A stretch of DNA of 64,000 bases from Pontibacter silvestris (GCF_020907275.1 NZ_JAJJWI010000004.1:228070-292069); one strand, 5' to 3'. Positions 38,655-47,273 are shown, numbered from the stretch's first letter. Made by a program: numbers and translations. The notes: a model not told the origin generated them from the letters alone.

Positions 38655-39857
38655 ATGAAAAGACACATTTACACAATAGCCTTGCTGTTGACTGTTGCCA
38701 GTGCGGCACATGCACAAACATCTATCAAAGAAACCCGTGAGAAGGTGGCTGATGTACTGCTTTTTAGAGAAAACCTACTCCTTACAAAACAGGAAAGCGA
38801 TGGGCAGTTTATCTATCTGGAGCGGCCTGGGAGCAAGGAGGCGCAGAAGGAACCAAACCTGAACACAGGTCATATAAATGCTGTTGTTGGCGGAAGCCCT
38901 GCTGTCGGTGAGTTGTACGTGTACCAGAAGAGCAGCCGCAGAGACGAAAAAATTTCCATCTACCAATATGTTAATGGTGCTTTTGAGAAGAAGGAAGAGC
39001 GTGCGCTGCCCCGGATGCGCAATAACTCCTATAACTTAGGCCTCTACTTAACAGAGGATAAAAGTAGCCTTTATATCTCGGCTGAGCTAGGCAAGAGCTA
39101 TGGGCACGATGACATTTACCTAAGCAAATGGGAGAACGGCAAGTGGACAAAGCCCAAAAATATGGGTAAGAAAATAAACACACAAGAGGCTGAGTTTGCA
39201 CCCTTTATCATGGGGGATTCGCTTTTCTTTTCCAGAAAAAAAGATGCTGATGCATATGTGTACGGTGTAGCACTTAACCCATCAGGAATAGTGTTAGGAG
39301 AGCCTGCTAAACTTTCGGGAAGCATAAACAGAGAAAATGGTTTCAATGCATACTACAGAAGAAGTAATGAGCAGGCTACATGGCTTACAGTTGCTAATTC
39401 AGTTAACCCTGCAGAGGCGGTTTACACAGCTTATACCTTAGGAGAAGGCAGCAGGAAAGCTGAATTGGTACAGGAGGAACCTCTGCCTTTACAGCCAGTT
39501 AAGAAAGATTCGATTGTTCCTGTTCCTGCCAAAGCTAGCCAAGAAAAAGTCACTGCCGCTGACCTGGTGCTACATTACAGCTTTAACGAAGTTTTTGCGG
39601 TAGATACTGAGTTAAAGAAGCTTAACAAACTGTTAGCAAGACAGGCGAACGGTGCGGCAATCAATATTAAAAGTTATTCCGATGCCACTGGTAGCCAAGA
39701 AGCAAGGCAACGTGTCAGCTTCAAAAGGGGAGCTTATGTGAAGTGGTACATAGATAAATATTTTCCTGGAAAGTCATTTCTGATCAATACAGAGAGCGTA
39801 GTAATCGAAGAGAAGGGGAGTGAGCAAAGAAGAACGGAAATAATTATTGCTAAATAG
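38655..39857 (+). CDS. OmpA-like C-terminal domain protein of T9SS cassette 1
   Basis: This is a 400-residue exported protein (signal peptide MKRHIYTIALLLTVASAAHA). The middle contains PD40/WD40-like strands (KINTQEAEFAPFIMGDSLFFSRK), and the last 110 residues resemble an OmpA peptidoglycan-binding domain: SYSDATGSQEARQRVSFKRGA and a terminal EQRRTEIIIAK keep the Asp and Arg positions. It is shorter than its cassette 2 counterpart and lacks the TPR and CarboxypepD_reg parts. By analogy with PorE it could tie the secretion/attachment complex to peptidoglycan. It is last in the cassette, before a strong terminator. Confidence 0.82.
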   Translation: MKRHIYTIALLLTVASAAHAQTSIKETREKVADVLLFRENLLLTKQESDGQFIYLERPGSKEAQKEPNLNTGHINAVVGGSPAVGELYVYQKSSRRDEKISIYQYVNGAFEKKEERALPRMRNNSYNLGLYLTEDKSSLYISAELGKSYGHDDIYLSKWENGKWTKPKNMGKKINTQEAEFAPFIMGDSLFFSRKKDADAYVYGVALNPSGIVLGEPAKLSGSINRENGFNAYYRRSNEQATWLTVANSVNPAEAVYTAYTLGEGSRKAELVQEEPLPLQPVKKDSIVPVPAKASQEKVTAADLVLHYSFNEVFAVDTELKKLNKLLARQANGAAINIKSYSDATGSQEARQRVSFKRGAYVKWYIDKYFPGKSFLINTESVVIEEKGSEQRRTEIIIAK

Positions 39858-39873
39858 CGTTTTCTCTTTTACA

Positions 39874-39916
39874 AAAACAACGGCAGCACCTGAACTTCAG
39901 GTGCTGCCGTTGTTTT
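39874..39916 (+). terminator. Terminator closing T9SS cassette 1
   Basis: A 20-bp perfect inverted repeat (39874-39893 and 39897-39916, core CAACGGCAGCACCTGA) has a 3-nt loop and a TTTT end, 17 nt after the last gene. Confidence 0.93.
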
Positions 39917-40079
39917 ATGCGTTTGATGGAGGTAGACTTCCTCTTGCCTAAAAACAGTAATAGCCAGCTACCCAAGAGTAACTGGCTGTGTACTGTATGT
40001 ATATATGTAAAAGCGCCTTGGGCTTAGGCCTTACTTCCATTAGGGAAGAATAATCGATATAGCCTTCGGTGCTGAAGAG

Positions 40080-41183
40080 TTAAGCTTGTGGCACTTCTTC
40101 TAAAGTAGGGTAATCTGTGTAGCCTTTTGAACCGATAGCATAGTAAGTGTTGCGATCAGACGGTGTCAACGGTGCATTTTTAGAAAATCGCTCTGCAAGG
40201 TCCGGGTTCGAGATAAATGGCACCCCAAAGGCAACCATGTCAGCATCTCCGTCTTCAATTACTTTATTGCCAGTTTCCTGTGTAAAACCTTTGTTTATAA
40301 TCAGGTTGCCCTTGTAAAGTGGGCGGTAGCGTTTTGCTATGTTAGGTTCAGCAAATGGCACATCTGTTACATCTGAAAAAGGCTCAGATAAATGCAGGTA
40401 AGCCAGGTTATAGTCATTCAGCTTCTCTACAATGTAATCGAAAGTCGGGATGGTTTCTTCGTTTACTGTTATTCCAAACTGGTTGTGCATGCTTGGGTTC
40501 AGGCGTACACCAACATGCTCAATAGGCATTACTTCTTTTACAGCGTCTAGCACCTCAAACAATAAACGGGCTCTGTTCTCTCTGGACCCACCATACTCAT
40601 CAGTACGGGTATTAGAGCAAGTCACAAAGAACTGGTGAAAAAGGTAACCATTAGAAGAGTGAATCTCTACGCCGTCAAAACCAGCCTCTACCGCATTCTT
40701 CGCAGCGTTTTTAAAATCCTGTACGATCTGCTTAATTTCCTCTACTGTTAAGGCGCGAGGTGTAACAGTCGGCTTAAAACCTTCTTCCGTGAAAGCCTGA
40801 TCATTTGGATTAATAGCAGAAGGAGCTACAGGAAGTTCACCATTCAGCAGGTCCGGGTGCGAGATGCGACCCACATGCCACAACTGTGCAAATATTTTGC
40901 CTCCTTTATCATGCACGGCCTTTGTTACTTTCTTCCAGCCTTCTACCTGTGTTTCAGTATAAATACCTGGAATGTTGATATAGCCAATTCCTTGTTCAGA
41001 AACCGGTGTGCCCTCTGAAATGATAAGCCCGGCACCAGCACGCTGCTCATAATATGTAGCTATGAGGTCAGTAGCCGCTTTTTCGGGGTTGTTGGCACGC
41101 GTACGTGTCATGGGGGCCATAACAACACGGTTCTTTAGTTCCAGGTCGTGTAGTTTTATAGGTTTTAAAAGTGCTTGTGTCAT
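40080..41183 (-). CDS. Old Yellow Enzyme family alkene reductase
   Basis: This is a 367-residue FMN-dependent NAD(P)H oxidoreductase of the NemA/OYE group, which reduces activated C=C bonds and nitro compounds and helps detoxify electrophiles. Characteristic parts are RVVMAPMTRTRA, AQLWHVGRISHPDL (FMN and substrate binding), the His/Asn pair in EIHSSNGYLFHQFF, and DEYGGSRENRARLL. It follows the aldo/keto reductase by 98 nt in the same direction, with an inverted repeat in between, and is probably part of the MarR-controlled unit. Confidence 0.93.
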   Translation of the reverse strand: MTQALLKPIKLHDLELKNRVVMAPMTRTRANNPEKAATDLIATYYEQRAGAGLIISEGTPVSEQGIGYINIPGIYTETQVEGWKKVTKAVHDKGGKIFAQLWHVGRISHPDLLNGELPVAPSAINPNDQAFTEEGFKPTVTPRALTVEEIKQIVQDFKNAAKNAVEAGFDGVEIHSSNGYLFHQFFVTCSNTRTDEYGGSRENRARLLFEVLDAVKEVMPIEHVGVRLNPSMHNQFGITVNEETIPTFDYIVEKLNDYNLAYLHLSEPFSDVTDVPFAEPNIAKRYRPLYKGNLIINKGFTQETGNKVIEDGDADMVAFGVPFISNPDLAERFSKNAPLTPSDRNTYYAIGSKGYTDYPTLEEVPQA

Positions 41184-41208
41184 GTCTGAGTTAGATAGTT
41201 TAGGGAGT

Positions 41209-41259
41209 TAAAATTTAACATGAGGCAAAGCAAAGACTTCGTATTTATGTTAAATTTTA
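41209..41259. repeat. 13-bp inverted repeat between AKR and OYE genes
   Basis: The arms TAAAATTTAACAT (41209-41221) and ATGTTAAATTTTA (41247-41259) are exact, with a 25-nt spacer. It could be a processing/attenuation hairpin or a second operator. It lacks the TTTGT-ACAAA motif of the MarR sites. Confidence 0.5.
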
Positions 41260-41281
41260 ATTCCTAATTCATAATTTTATT

Positions 41282-42100
41282 TTAATCCCAATCAGGGGCA
41301 AAGCCAGGGTTTACCACACGCTTATTTTGTTCGCGCAGCTTATCTATTTGGGTTACCTCGTCCTGGCTAAGTTCAAAGTCAAAAATGTTTAAGTTCGACT
41401 TCATGTGGCTTTCCTTAGACGAACGTGGGATGGCTAGAACACCATCCTGTTGCATAAGCCAGCGCAATGTTATCTGCACCTCGTTCTTGCCATACTTATC
41501 AGCAATAGCTTTAAGTGCCTCGTTACCTAACACCGCACCCTGTGCTATAGGGCTGTAGGCAGTAAGCGTAATATCATGTGCACGCAGGTAATTATATAGC
41601 TTCGCCTGGTTGATGAGCGGATGATATTCTACCTGGTTTGTGATAATGTCAGCACCTGTTGCCAATACCTGGTCTAACAGCTTAGTCGTGTGATTGCTTA
41701 CACCGATATATTTGGTGTAGCCTTTCTCCTGTGCTTTAACTAGTTCACCTATATATTCTTCTACAGGCACATCAGCATTCGGCCAATGTACCAGCAGCAG
41801 GTCTACCTGCTCTGTCTGAAGCTTTTTCAGGCTTGCTTCTACTGATGGTAAAAAGTCTTTCCCACCTAGATTGTCGCGCCATACTTTAGTGGTCAGGAAA
41901 ATGTCATTCCTGGCTATTCCAGTAGCTTTGATAGCTTCTCCAACTGCCTGTTCATTCTGATAGGCCTGCGCTGTATCTATATGTCTATACCCTGCGTTTA
42001 TGGCAGCTTCTACCATTTGGCGAGCCTCCTGGCTGTTTAGCTGGAAGGTTCCAAAACCAAGTGCAGGTATCTTAGAATCTTTTATTTCTACTTTTTTCAT
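41282..42100 (-). CDS. Aldo/keto reductase
   Basis: This is a 272-residue NADPH-dependent reductase of the 2,5-diketo-D-gluconate/prostaglandin F synthase-like group. The catalytic tetrad is visible: Asp42 (RHIDTAQAY), Tyr47, Lys72 (FLTTKVW) and His105 (LLLVHWPN), with the nucleotide-binding end region IPRSSKESHMKSN. It reduces reactive aldehydes and ketones; the substrate is not fixed. A 22-bp palindromic operator lies 24 nt upstream of its ATG, just before the divergent-looking gap to the MarR gene. First gene of the AKR-OYE unit. Confidence 0.93.
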   Translation of the reverse strand: MKKVEIKDSKIPALGFGTFQLNSQEARQMVEAAINAGYRHIDTAQAYQNEQAVGEAIKATGIARNDIFLTTKVWRDNLGGKDFLPSVEASLKKLQTEQVDLLLVHWPNADVPVEEYIGELVKAQEKGYTKYIGVSNHTTKLLDQVLATGADIITNQVEYHPLINQAKLYNYLRAHDITLTAYSPIAQGAVLGNEALKAIADKYGKNEVQITLRWLMQQDGVLAIPRSSKESHMKSNLNIFDFELSQDEVTQIDKLREQNKRVVNPGFAPDWD

Positions 42101-42123
42101 AATTTTAATATTTCGGTCTGTAC

Positions 42124-42145
42124 ATTATTTGTGTATACAAATAAT
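42124..42145 (-). promoter_or_regulatory. MarR-type operator upstream of AKR-OYE
   Basis: The arms ATTATTTGT (42124-42132) and ACAAATAAT (42137-42145) are perfect around GTAT. The core TTTGT-GTAT-ACAAA matches the site upstream of the marR-type gene (TTTGT-ATAT-ACAAA). It lies 24-45 nt before the AKR ATG. Confidence 0.65.
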
Positions 42146-42163
42146 TAAATAAAAAAATGTTCC

Positions 42164-42613
42164 TTACTCCCGCAGTTTGTCAAGCAGGTTGCTAACTAGT
42201 ACTGCCTCTTCCTGTGTCAGGTTATGAAAGCGGCGGTATAATTCCGGAAACTTATCATCTACCTGTTGGAGTAGGCTGAGTCCCTCAGGGGTAACACGAA
42301 CCTCAATCATTCGGCGATTCTCAGCACAAATACATCGTGTTACATAACCCTTCTCAATTAGCTTGTCTACCAGGCGCGTTACGTTAGAGTTACGATCTAC
42401 CATACGCTCCTGAATCTCCCCAAAACAAACTGGGTCAGGATGTTGCCCGCGCAAGATGCTCAATACGTTATGCTGTTGCAGCGTCAGGTCAAACTCCTTA
42501 AAGAAAGGAGCCAGTTGCTGATTCAGCCAGTTATTAGTGAACAACAGGTTAACAAGCAGGCGACGGTAATCATCCTTAAAATCCTTTTGATTTATTTCGT
42601 CTTCTATGCGCAT
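42164..42613 (-). CDS. MarR family transcriptional regulator
   Basis: This is a 149-residue winged-helix repressor. The DNA-binding region reads RMVDRNSNVTRLVDKLIEKGYVTR with a wing near ENRRMIEVRVT. It has three cysteines (Cys63, Cys94, Cys96), so thiol-based sensing of quinones or electrophiles is plausible but not shown. I start at the ATG at 42613 (MRIEDEINQKDF); the longer frame from 42664 would run through its own promoter. Next on the strand come the AKR and OYE genes. Its promoter and the AKR promoter carry the same palindrome, consistent with auto-control and control of both reductases. Confidence 0.92.
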   Translation of the reverse strand: MRIEDEINQKDFKDDYRRLLVNLLFTNNWLNQQLAPFFKEFDLTLQQHNVLSILRGQHPDPVCFGEIQERMVDRNSNVTRLVDKLIEKGYVTRCICAENRRMIEVRVTPEGLSLLQQVDDKFPELYRRFHNLTQEEAVLVSNLLDKLRE

Positions 42614-42634
42614 GTTGTTTTGCCTAAGGCGGTA

Positions 42635-42665
42635 CAAAATTAAAATGTATATTTGTATATACAAA
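42635..42665 (-). promoter_or_regulatory. Promoter and overlapping operator of the marR-type gene
   Basis: On the minus strand, TTTG (42662-42665), 19 nt, then TAATTTTG (42635-42642) is a full match to the Bacteroidota TTTG-N19-TAnnTTTG promoter. The 14-bp perfect palindrome TTTGTATATACAAA (42652-42665) covers the -33 box, so a bound repressor would block the promoter. It lies 22 nt before the ATG at 42613. Confidence 0.7.
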
Positions 42666-42736
42666 GATTGGAGAAAAAAAGTTTAGCCGATACACTACGA
42701 AGTACGGTTAACCAGGTAGTATAGCCTTGAAATAAA

Positions 42737-42788
42737 TTAAAGGGGTGGCAGTAGTCAACACTATCGTCACCCCTTTAAAGGAAGATGT
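42737..42788 (-). terminator. Probable terminator after M16 peptidase gene
   Basis: The arms TTAAAGGGGTG (42737-42747) and CACCCCTTTAA (42778-42788) are perfect around a 30-nt partly paired interior. The U-tract is weak on the minus strand. Confidence 0.6.
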
Positions 42789-42804
42789 ACGATTAAGGAT
42801 TTCC

Positions 42805-44064
42805 TTAAGCTTCCACTGCCTCTACCTTCTTCTCTGCCCTGTACAGCAACGTAGAGCAGTTATTAGGATCCAACACCTGTCTGGCACAACGCTGAATGTC
42901 TTCTGGCGTTACGGCCTGTACCTTTTCGCCCTCGGTGTTTATAAAGTTAGCGTCTCCTAAAAGCTTGCCATAAGCCAGGTTCATCGCACGGTTCAGAAGG
43001 TCAATTTCAGAGAAAACAATTGTTGTCTCTGCTTGGTTCTTAACTTTGTTCAGCTCCGTCTCATCTACTTTCTGCTCTATCAACTCATTCGTGATAGCTT
43101 CTATGGCCGCGTTAGCCTCACGTAAATCTACTCCTTCGCTAAGCTTGCCCTGAATAATTAGCAGGCCACCTTCAACTGAGCCAGATACGGAGGCAGCAAT
43201 AGAGTTGAACATTTTTTGCTGCTTCACTAGTCGCTCATATAATCTGCTGGATTTGCCATGCCCTAGTATGTCGCTGATCAAGTCAACAGCATGATAGTCC
43301 TTGTGCGTACGGGGTGGCATGTGATAAGCCTTATAAATAGCATTGAGCGGTACATCAGCACTTGTTTCCAGCACACGCGGCTCGGTTTGTGCCGGTTCTG
43401 CCGGAATATTGCGAACATACTTTTCGCCTGACGGAATAGGGCCAAACCACTTATCTGCCAGATCTCTGGCGTGCTCAAAAGTAACATTGCCTGCGACTAC
43501 CAATATAGCATTGCTCGGAGAGTAATGCTTCCGGAAGAATGCCTTTACTATATCCATAGAGGCGTTTTCGATGTGTGATATCTCCTTGCCAATAGTTGCC
43601 CATTTATAAGGGTGCTGTTTATAAGCCAATGGGCGTAGTTTCAGCCACACATCGCCATAAGGCTGGTTCAGGTAGTTTTGCTTAAATTCCTCAACCACTA
43701 CCTTGCGCTGTACCTCCAGTCCGTTTTCGCTAAAAGCTAACTCTAGCATACGGTCCGACTCCAGCCAAAATCCGGTTTCAATGTTCTGTGCCGGCAGCGA
43801 CAGGTAATAACTTGTGATATCAGGACTGGTGAAAGCATTATTCTCTCCACCCACACGCTGCAAAGGTTCATCATACAGAGGTATGTTTTTAGAACCGCTG
43901 AACATCAGGTGCTCAAACAGGTGGGCAAAGCCTGTGTGCGTTTCCTCCTCATCGCGGGAGCCTACATTATAAAGCACATTTAGTACAGCCATAGGCGTGG
44001 TATGATCCTCATGCACAATTACCTGCAAGCCATTATCAAGGGTAAATTCTTTAAATTCTATCAT
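42805..44064 (-). CDS. M16 family zinc metallopeptidase (insulinase-like)
   Basis: This is a 419-residue single-unit M16 peptidase with the inverted zinc motif HxxEH (His48-Leu-Phe-Glu51-His52 in GFAHLFEHLMF) and the distal Glu near residue 125 in VVVEEFKQNY. A second M16 C-terminal-like domain follows (about 170-350). Bacterial M16B enzymes usually act as an active/inactive pair from adjacent genes; no partner gene is next to it here. No signal peptide is seen, so it may be cytosolic. Its upstream region carries a heptamer repeat. Confidence 0.9.
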   Translation of the reverse strand: MIEFKEFTLDNGLQVIVHEDHTTPMAVLNVLYNVGSRDEEETHTGFAHLFEHLMFSGSKNIPLYDEPLQRVGGENNAFTSPDITSYYLSLPAQNIETGFWLESDRMLELAFSENGLEVQRKVVVEEFKQNYLNQPYGDVWLKLRPLAYKQHPYKWATIGKEISHIENASMDIVKAFFRKHYSPSNAILVVAGNVTFEHARDLADKWFGPIPSGEKYVRNIPAEPAQTEPRVLETSADVPLNAIYKAYHMPPRTHKDYHAVDLISDILGHGKSSRLYERLVKQQKMFNSIAASVSGSVEGGLLIIQGKLSEGVDLREANAAIEAITNELIEQKVDETELNKVKNQAETTIVFSEIDLLNRAMNLAYGKLLGDANFINTEGEKVQAVTPEDIQRCARQVLDPNNCSTLLYRAEKKVEAVEA

Positions 44065-44070
44065 GTTTCT

Positions 44071-44098
44071 TAGATGTTAGATGCTAGATGTTAGATGC
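44071..44098. repeat. Heptamer tandem repeat (TAGATGY x4)
   Basis: A 14-bp unit TAGATGTTAGATGC occurs twice in tandem, equal to four copies of TAGATGT/TAGATGC. It lies 7 nt before the M16 start codon on its upstream side. The array is too short for a CRISPR. Confidence 0.7.
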
Positions 44099-44322
44099 CA
44101 GGCATCAGACTTCAAGGGTTCAATATTTTGTTTTCTTTCCTGTAAAAAGGTTACAGGAAAACGGGTATTATCCAGCAACACTTTCTTTCTTTACCCAAAG
44201 TCTAATGTTTAGTATCTACGCCTGACATCTGTTCAAAGCAAAATTAAAAAATAGCGTCATATTTTCAGGGCTTCCGCTAATACATTAACTTGCCTCTCTA
44301 TAACGAAGTTTTATTTTCAAAG

Positions 44323-46302
44323 ATGAATTATAACCGCAAAGATTATACCGACGACGATCTGCTGGCTTTATATAAAGCTATTCTGAAGCCGCGTATGATT
44401 GAGGAGCGTATGCTGGTACTGTTGCGCCAGGGTAAGGTAAGTAAGTGGTTTTCTGGTATTGGGCAGGAGGCTGTATCAGTCGGCTCTGCCATGGCACTGG
44501 ATGCTGATGAGTACATATTGCCGCTTCACCGGAACCTGGGCGTGTTCACTAGCCGCAATATACCTTTAGATAAATTATTTGCCCAGTTCCAGGGAAAGAA
44601 GACCGGATTTACCAAAGGCCGTGACCGTTCTTTCCATTTTGGTTCTAAAGAGCATCATATTGTGGGTATGATTTCGCACCTGGGGCCACAGCTGGCTGTA
44701 GGAGATGGTATTGCGCTGGCTGACCTGCTGGACCGAAAGGAGAAAGTAACATTGGTGTTTAGTGGGGATGGCGGAGCAAGCGAGGGCGATTTTCATGAGG
44801 CGCTGAATGTGGCTGCTGTGTGGGGGCTTCCGGTCATCTTTATAGTAGAAAATAACGGCTATGGCTTATCTACACCCAACAGTGAGCAATTCAAGTTCAG
44901 GAACTTTATTGACAAAGGCCCTGCCTATGGCATTGATGCCTTACAGATAGATGGCAACAATATAGTAGAAGTGTACCATACGGTACGGCAAGCAGCTATA
45001 AGCATCCGCAAAAATCCACGCCCTATGCTTATAGAGGCTCTAACCTTCAGGATGCGTGGGCACGAGGAGACCAGTAGTACCAAGTATGTGCCGCAGGAGC
45101 TGTTTGAGAAGTGGTCGAAAAAAGACCCTGTAGAAACGTTCGAAAGTTACCTGCTGGAGGAGTTGGTGCTGACGCCCAAGGTCATGAACGCTATAAAAGA
45201 GGAGATAAGAGCTGAGATTGAGGACGGTCTGCAGAAAGCTTTTGAAGTGCCTATGCCAGAAGCAGATAGGCAGGAAGAGTTAGGAGATATGTACCAGCCT
45301 TTTAACCAAGAGGTAGTTTCTCCTGCATCTGGTGCCACCTCTGAAAAAAGGTATGTAGATGCCATATCGGACGGGCTGCGCCAAAGCATGGAGCGTTTCC
45401 CTGAACTGGTGCTGATGGGGCAGGATATAGCAGAGTATGGTGGCGTGTTTAAAGTGACAGAAGGTTTTGTAAACCAGTTTGGTAAAGACCGGGTACGTAA
45501 CACTCCACTTTGTGAGTCGGCTATAGTGGGTATCGGTTTAGGAATGTCGGTGCGAAACAAGAAAAGCATGGTCGAAATGCAGTTTGCAGACTTTGTAACC
45601 AGCGGTTTTAATCAGATTGTAAATAACTTGGCAAAGAGCCATTACCGTTGGGGACAGCATGCAGATGTAGTGATACGTATGCCAACAGGTGCAGGTGCTG
45701 CAGCAGGCCCCTTCCATTCTCAGAGCAACGAAGCCTGGTTTTTTCATACACCTGGCCTAAAAGTGGTTTACCCTTCTTCACCTTACGATGCCAAAGGCTT
45801 GCTAAATGCAGCCATCGAAGATCCTAATCCGGTTATGTTCTTTGAGCATAAGCTGCTTTATCGGTCGGTTTCACAAGAAATACCAGACGATTACTATACC
45901 ATCGAAATCGGCAAAGCGAGACTAGTCGCAGAGGGAACAGATTTCTCGATTATTACCTATGGCATGGGCGTGCACTGGGCCAAACAGGTGTTACAGGAAA
46001 TGCCGGAGATAAGTGCCGATGTGCTGGACCTGCGCTCTCTGCTCCCCTGGGATAAAGAGGCTGTACGAAATACTGTAGCCAATACCGGGCGCGTTATAGT
46101 GCTGCATGAAGATACTATGACGGGAGGAATTGGTGGAGAAATAGCTGCCTGGATTGGTGAGAACTGCTTTGAGTTATTAGACGGCCCTGTAATGCGTGTA
46201 GCCAGCCTGGACACTGCCGTGCCTTTTGCTCCGCCGCTGGAGCAGGAATTTTTGCCAAAGCAGCGCCTTCGCGAGAAAGTAGAGGCTATACTTGCTTATT
46301 AA
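44323..46302 (+). CDS. Fused alpha/beta E1 component of a 2-oxoacid dehydrogenase
   Basis: This is a 659-residue thiamine-diphosphate enzyme with E1-alpha (about 1-330) and E1-beta (about 345-659) in one chain. The ThDP motif runs from FSGDGGASEGDF to VENNGYG. The alpha part shows the HRNLGVF and RDRSFHF regions; the beta part shows EKRYVDAISDGLRQ and GGIGGEIAAW. Fused E1 of this type acts in branched-chain or pyruvate-type dehydrogenase complexes; the substrate is not fixed by sequence. I use ATG 44323 (MNYNRKDYTDD), not the TTG at 44290. E2 and E3 genes are not nearby, but lipA is 2.3 kb downstream. Confidence 0.92.
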   Translation: MNYNRKDYTDDDLLALYKAILKPRMIEERMLVLLRQGKVSKWFSGIGQEAVSVGSAMALDADEYILPLHRNLGVFTSRNIPLDKLFAQFQGKKTGFTKGRDRSFHFGSKEHHIVGMISHLGPQLAVGDGIALADLLDRKEKVTLVFSGDGGASEGDFHEALNVAAVWGLPVIFIVENNGYGLSTPNSEQFKFRNFIDKGPAYGIDALQIDGNNIVEVYHTVRQAAISIRKNPRPMLIEALTFRMRGHEETSSTKYVPQELFEKWSKKDPVETFESYLLEELVLTPKVMNAIKEEIRAEIEDGLQKAFEVPMPEADRQEELGDMYQPFNQEVVSPASGATSEKRYVDAISDGLRQSMERFPELVLMGQDIAEYGGVFKVTEGFVNQFGKDRVRNTPLCESAIVGIGLGMSVRNKKSMVEMQFADFVTSGFNQIVNNLAKSHYRWGQHADVVIRMPTGAGAAAGPFHSQSNEAWFFHTPGLKVVYPSSPYDAKGLLNAAIEDPNPVMFFEHKLLYRSVSQEIPDDYYTIEIGKARLVAEGTDFSIITYGMGVHWAKQVLQEMPEISADVLDLRSLLPWDKEAVRNTVANTGRVIVLHEDTMTGGIGGEIAAWIGENCFELLDGPVMRVASLDTAVPFAPPLEQEFLPKQRLREKVEAILAY

Positions 46303-46335
46303 AAAGGAGACATTCTAAATGTAAATATATTTGCT

Positions 46336-46551
46336 ATGCTTAAATGCCGCTCATTTCTATTACCCCTGTTTTGCCTGGTGCTCTTGTTAGGGGCCGAAAG
46401 TTGCCAGCGTAAAGGTATTCCATGTCCGAAGCCTACAGGCAAGCGCAACAGAGTAAGTATGAAGGACCAGGCAGGGCATGGTTTTGAGGCTATTAAAGTG
46501 CCAACTGATAAAAACGGGCGCGTAAAAAAGCGAAAGAAACTACTGTTTTGA
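46336..46551 (+). CDS. Small basic lipoprotein of unknown function
   Basis: This is a 71-residue protein with a signal peptide and lipobox (FCLVLLLGAESC) and a short mature part (about 48 residues) rich in Lys and Arg, ending VKKRKKLLF. I recognise no family. It follows the E1 gene by 33 nt on the same strand and could be co-transcribed. Confidence 0.7.
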   Translation: MLKCRSFLLPLFCLVLLLGAESCQRKGIPCPKPTGKRNRVSMKDQAGHGFEAIKVPTDKNGRVKKRKKLLF

Positions 46552-46599
46552 AAATCAGTATAAACCTAAACAGCAAAGTGTGGCGTTAGAGGTTGTTAG

Positions 46600-46788
46600 G
46601 TGTCGCTTTGTTTTATTTTATTTGCTTTTGCAGGTACACGACTAGTACAGAATTCTTATGAGCAGCGGCAAATCACAAGTGGGAGGGAAGTGTCTTTTAA
46701 AACACGTACCTGGACATCAACAATCAAAAGAATAAGAGGTTGGGCTGAAGGTGGTAAAGCCTTTAAAGACGCCGCAAAGCAGCATTAA
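46600..46788 (+). CDS. Possible small protein (weak)
   Basis: The frame is open for 62 codons from a GTG at 46600, with a hydrophobic start (SLCFILFAFAG) and a basic C-terminal part (STIKRIRGWAEGGKAFKDAA). There is no ATG in this frame, and the start overlaps a terminator-like hairpin after the previous gene. I cannot tell it from chance. Confidence 0.2.
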   Translation: MSLCFILFAFAGTRLVQNSYEQRQITSGREVSFKTRTWTSTIKRIRGWAEGGKAFKDAAKQH

Positions 46789-46807
46789 AAAGTAATAAAA
46801 AGAATAA

Positions 46808-46837
46808 ATGCTGTGGGAGAATGTTCTTCCGCAGCAT
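46808..46837 (+). terminator. Hairpin without a clear U-tract
   Basis: A 12-bp stem with two G-U pairs (46808-46819 with 46826-46837) and a 6-nt loop. It lies between a weak ORF and the ytxJ gene. The U-tract is missing, so the terminator call is tentative. Confidence 0.4.
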
Positions 46838-46897
46838 GCAGAAGCTTAGCTACTGTATAACTAAAGTAAAGAATTAACAGAAAGAAAAGATTATAAT

Positions 46898-47239
46898 ATG
46901 AATTGGCATCCGCTTACAAGCACTGAGCAGTTAGATGAAGTAATTGCAGAATCTAAAACTACGCCAGTGGTAATATTTAAACACAGTACAACATGCCCTA
47001 TCAGTGCCACAGCCAAAAGCCGCCTGGAGCGCCAGTGGGATGGAGCAGGACTGGACAACGTAAGGCCTTATTATTTAGATTTGCTAAAGTACCGGCCTGT
47101 ATCGAATGAGGTGGCAGAGGTGTTACAGGTAAGGCATGAGTCGCCACAGCTATTATTAATTAAAGCTGGGGAATGTACATATGATGCTTCTCATCTAAGC
47201 ATTAGTGTAGATGAGCTGAAAGAGCAGGTAGAGGCGTAA
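46898..47239 (+). CDS. ytxJ: Bacillithiol system redox protein YtxJ
   Basis: This is a 113-residue thioredoxin-fold protein of the YtxJ (DUF2847) family, associated with bacillithiol and reduction of mixed disulphides. The redox motif is STTCPISATA with a single active cysteine (Cys32 region), and the cis-Pro loop reads HESPQLLLI. The length is typical. It implies the organism makes bacillithiol. It is convergent with an OsmC-family gene, which handles organic peroxides, so the area has a redox-stress flavour. Confidence 0.92.
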   Translation: MNWHPLTSTEQLDEVIAESKTTPVVIFKHSTTCPISATAKSRLERQWDGAGLDNVRPYYLDLLKYRPVSNEVAEVLQVRHESPQLLLIKAGECTYDASHLSISVDELKEQVEA

Positions 47240-47267
47240 CAGCTGTTACTTGTTTACTGATACGCCT
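47232..47267. terminator. Hairpin between ytxJ and osmC-type genes
   Basis: The arms AGGCGTA (47232-47238) and TACGCCT (47261-47267) flank a 14-bp palindrome GTAACAGCTGTTAC (47236-47249). It overlaps the ytxJ stop codon. There is no U-tract. Confidence 0.35.
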
Positions 47268-47273
47268 TACTGC

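Noticed and set aside
44071..44098. Short CRISPR-like array
   Set aside because: Seven-base units with no spacers and no cas genes; a simple tandem repeat.
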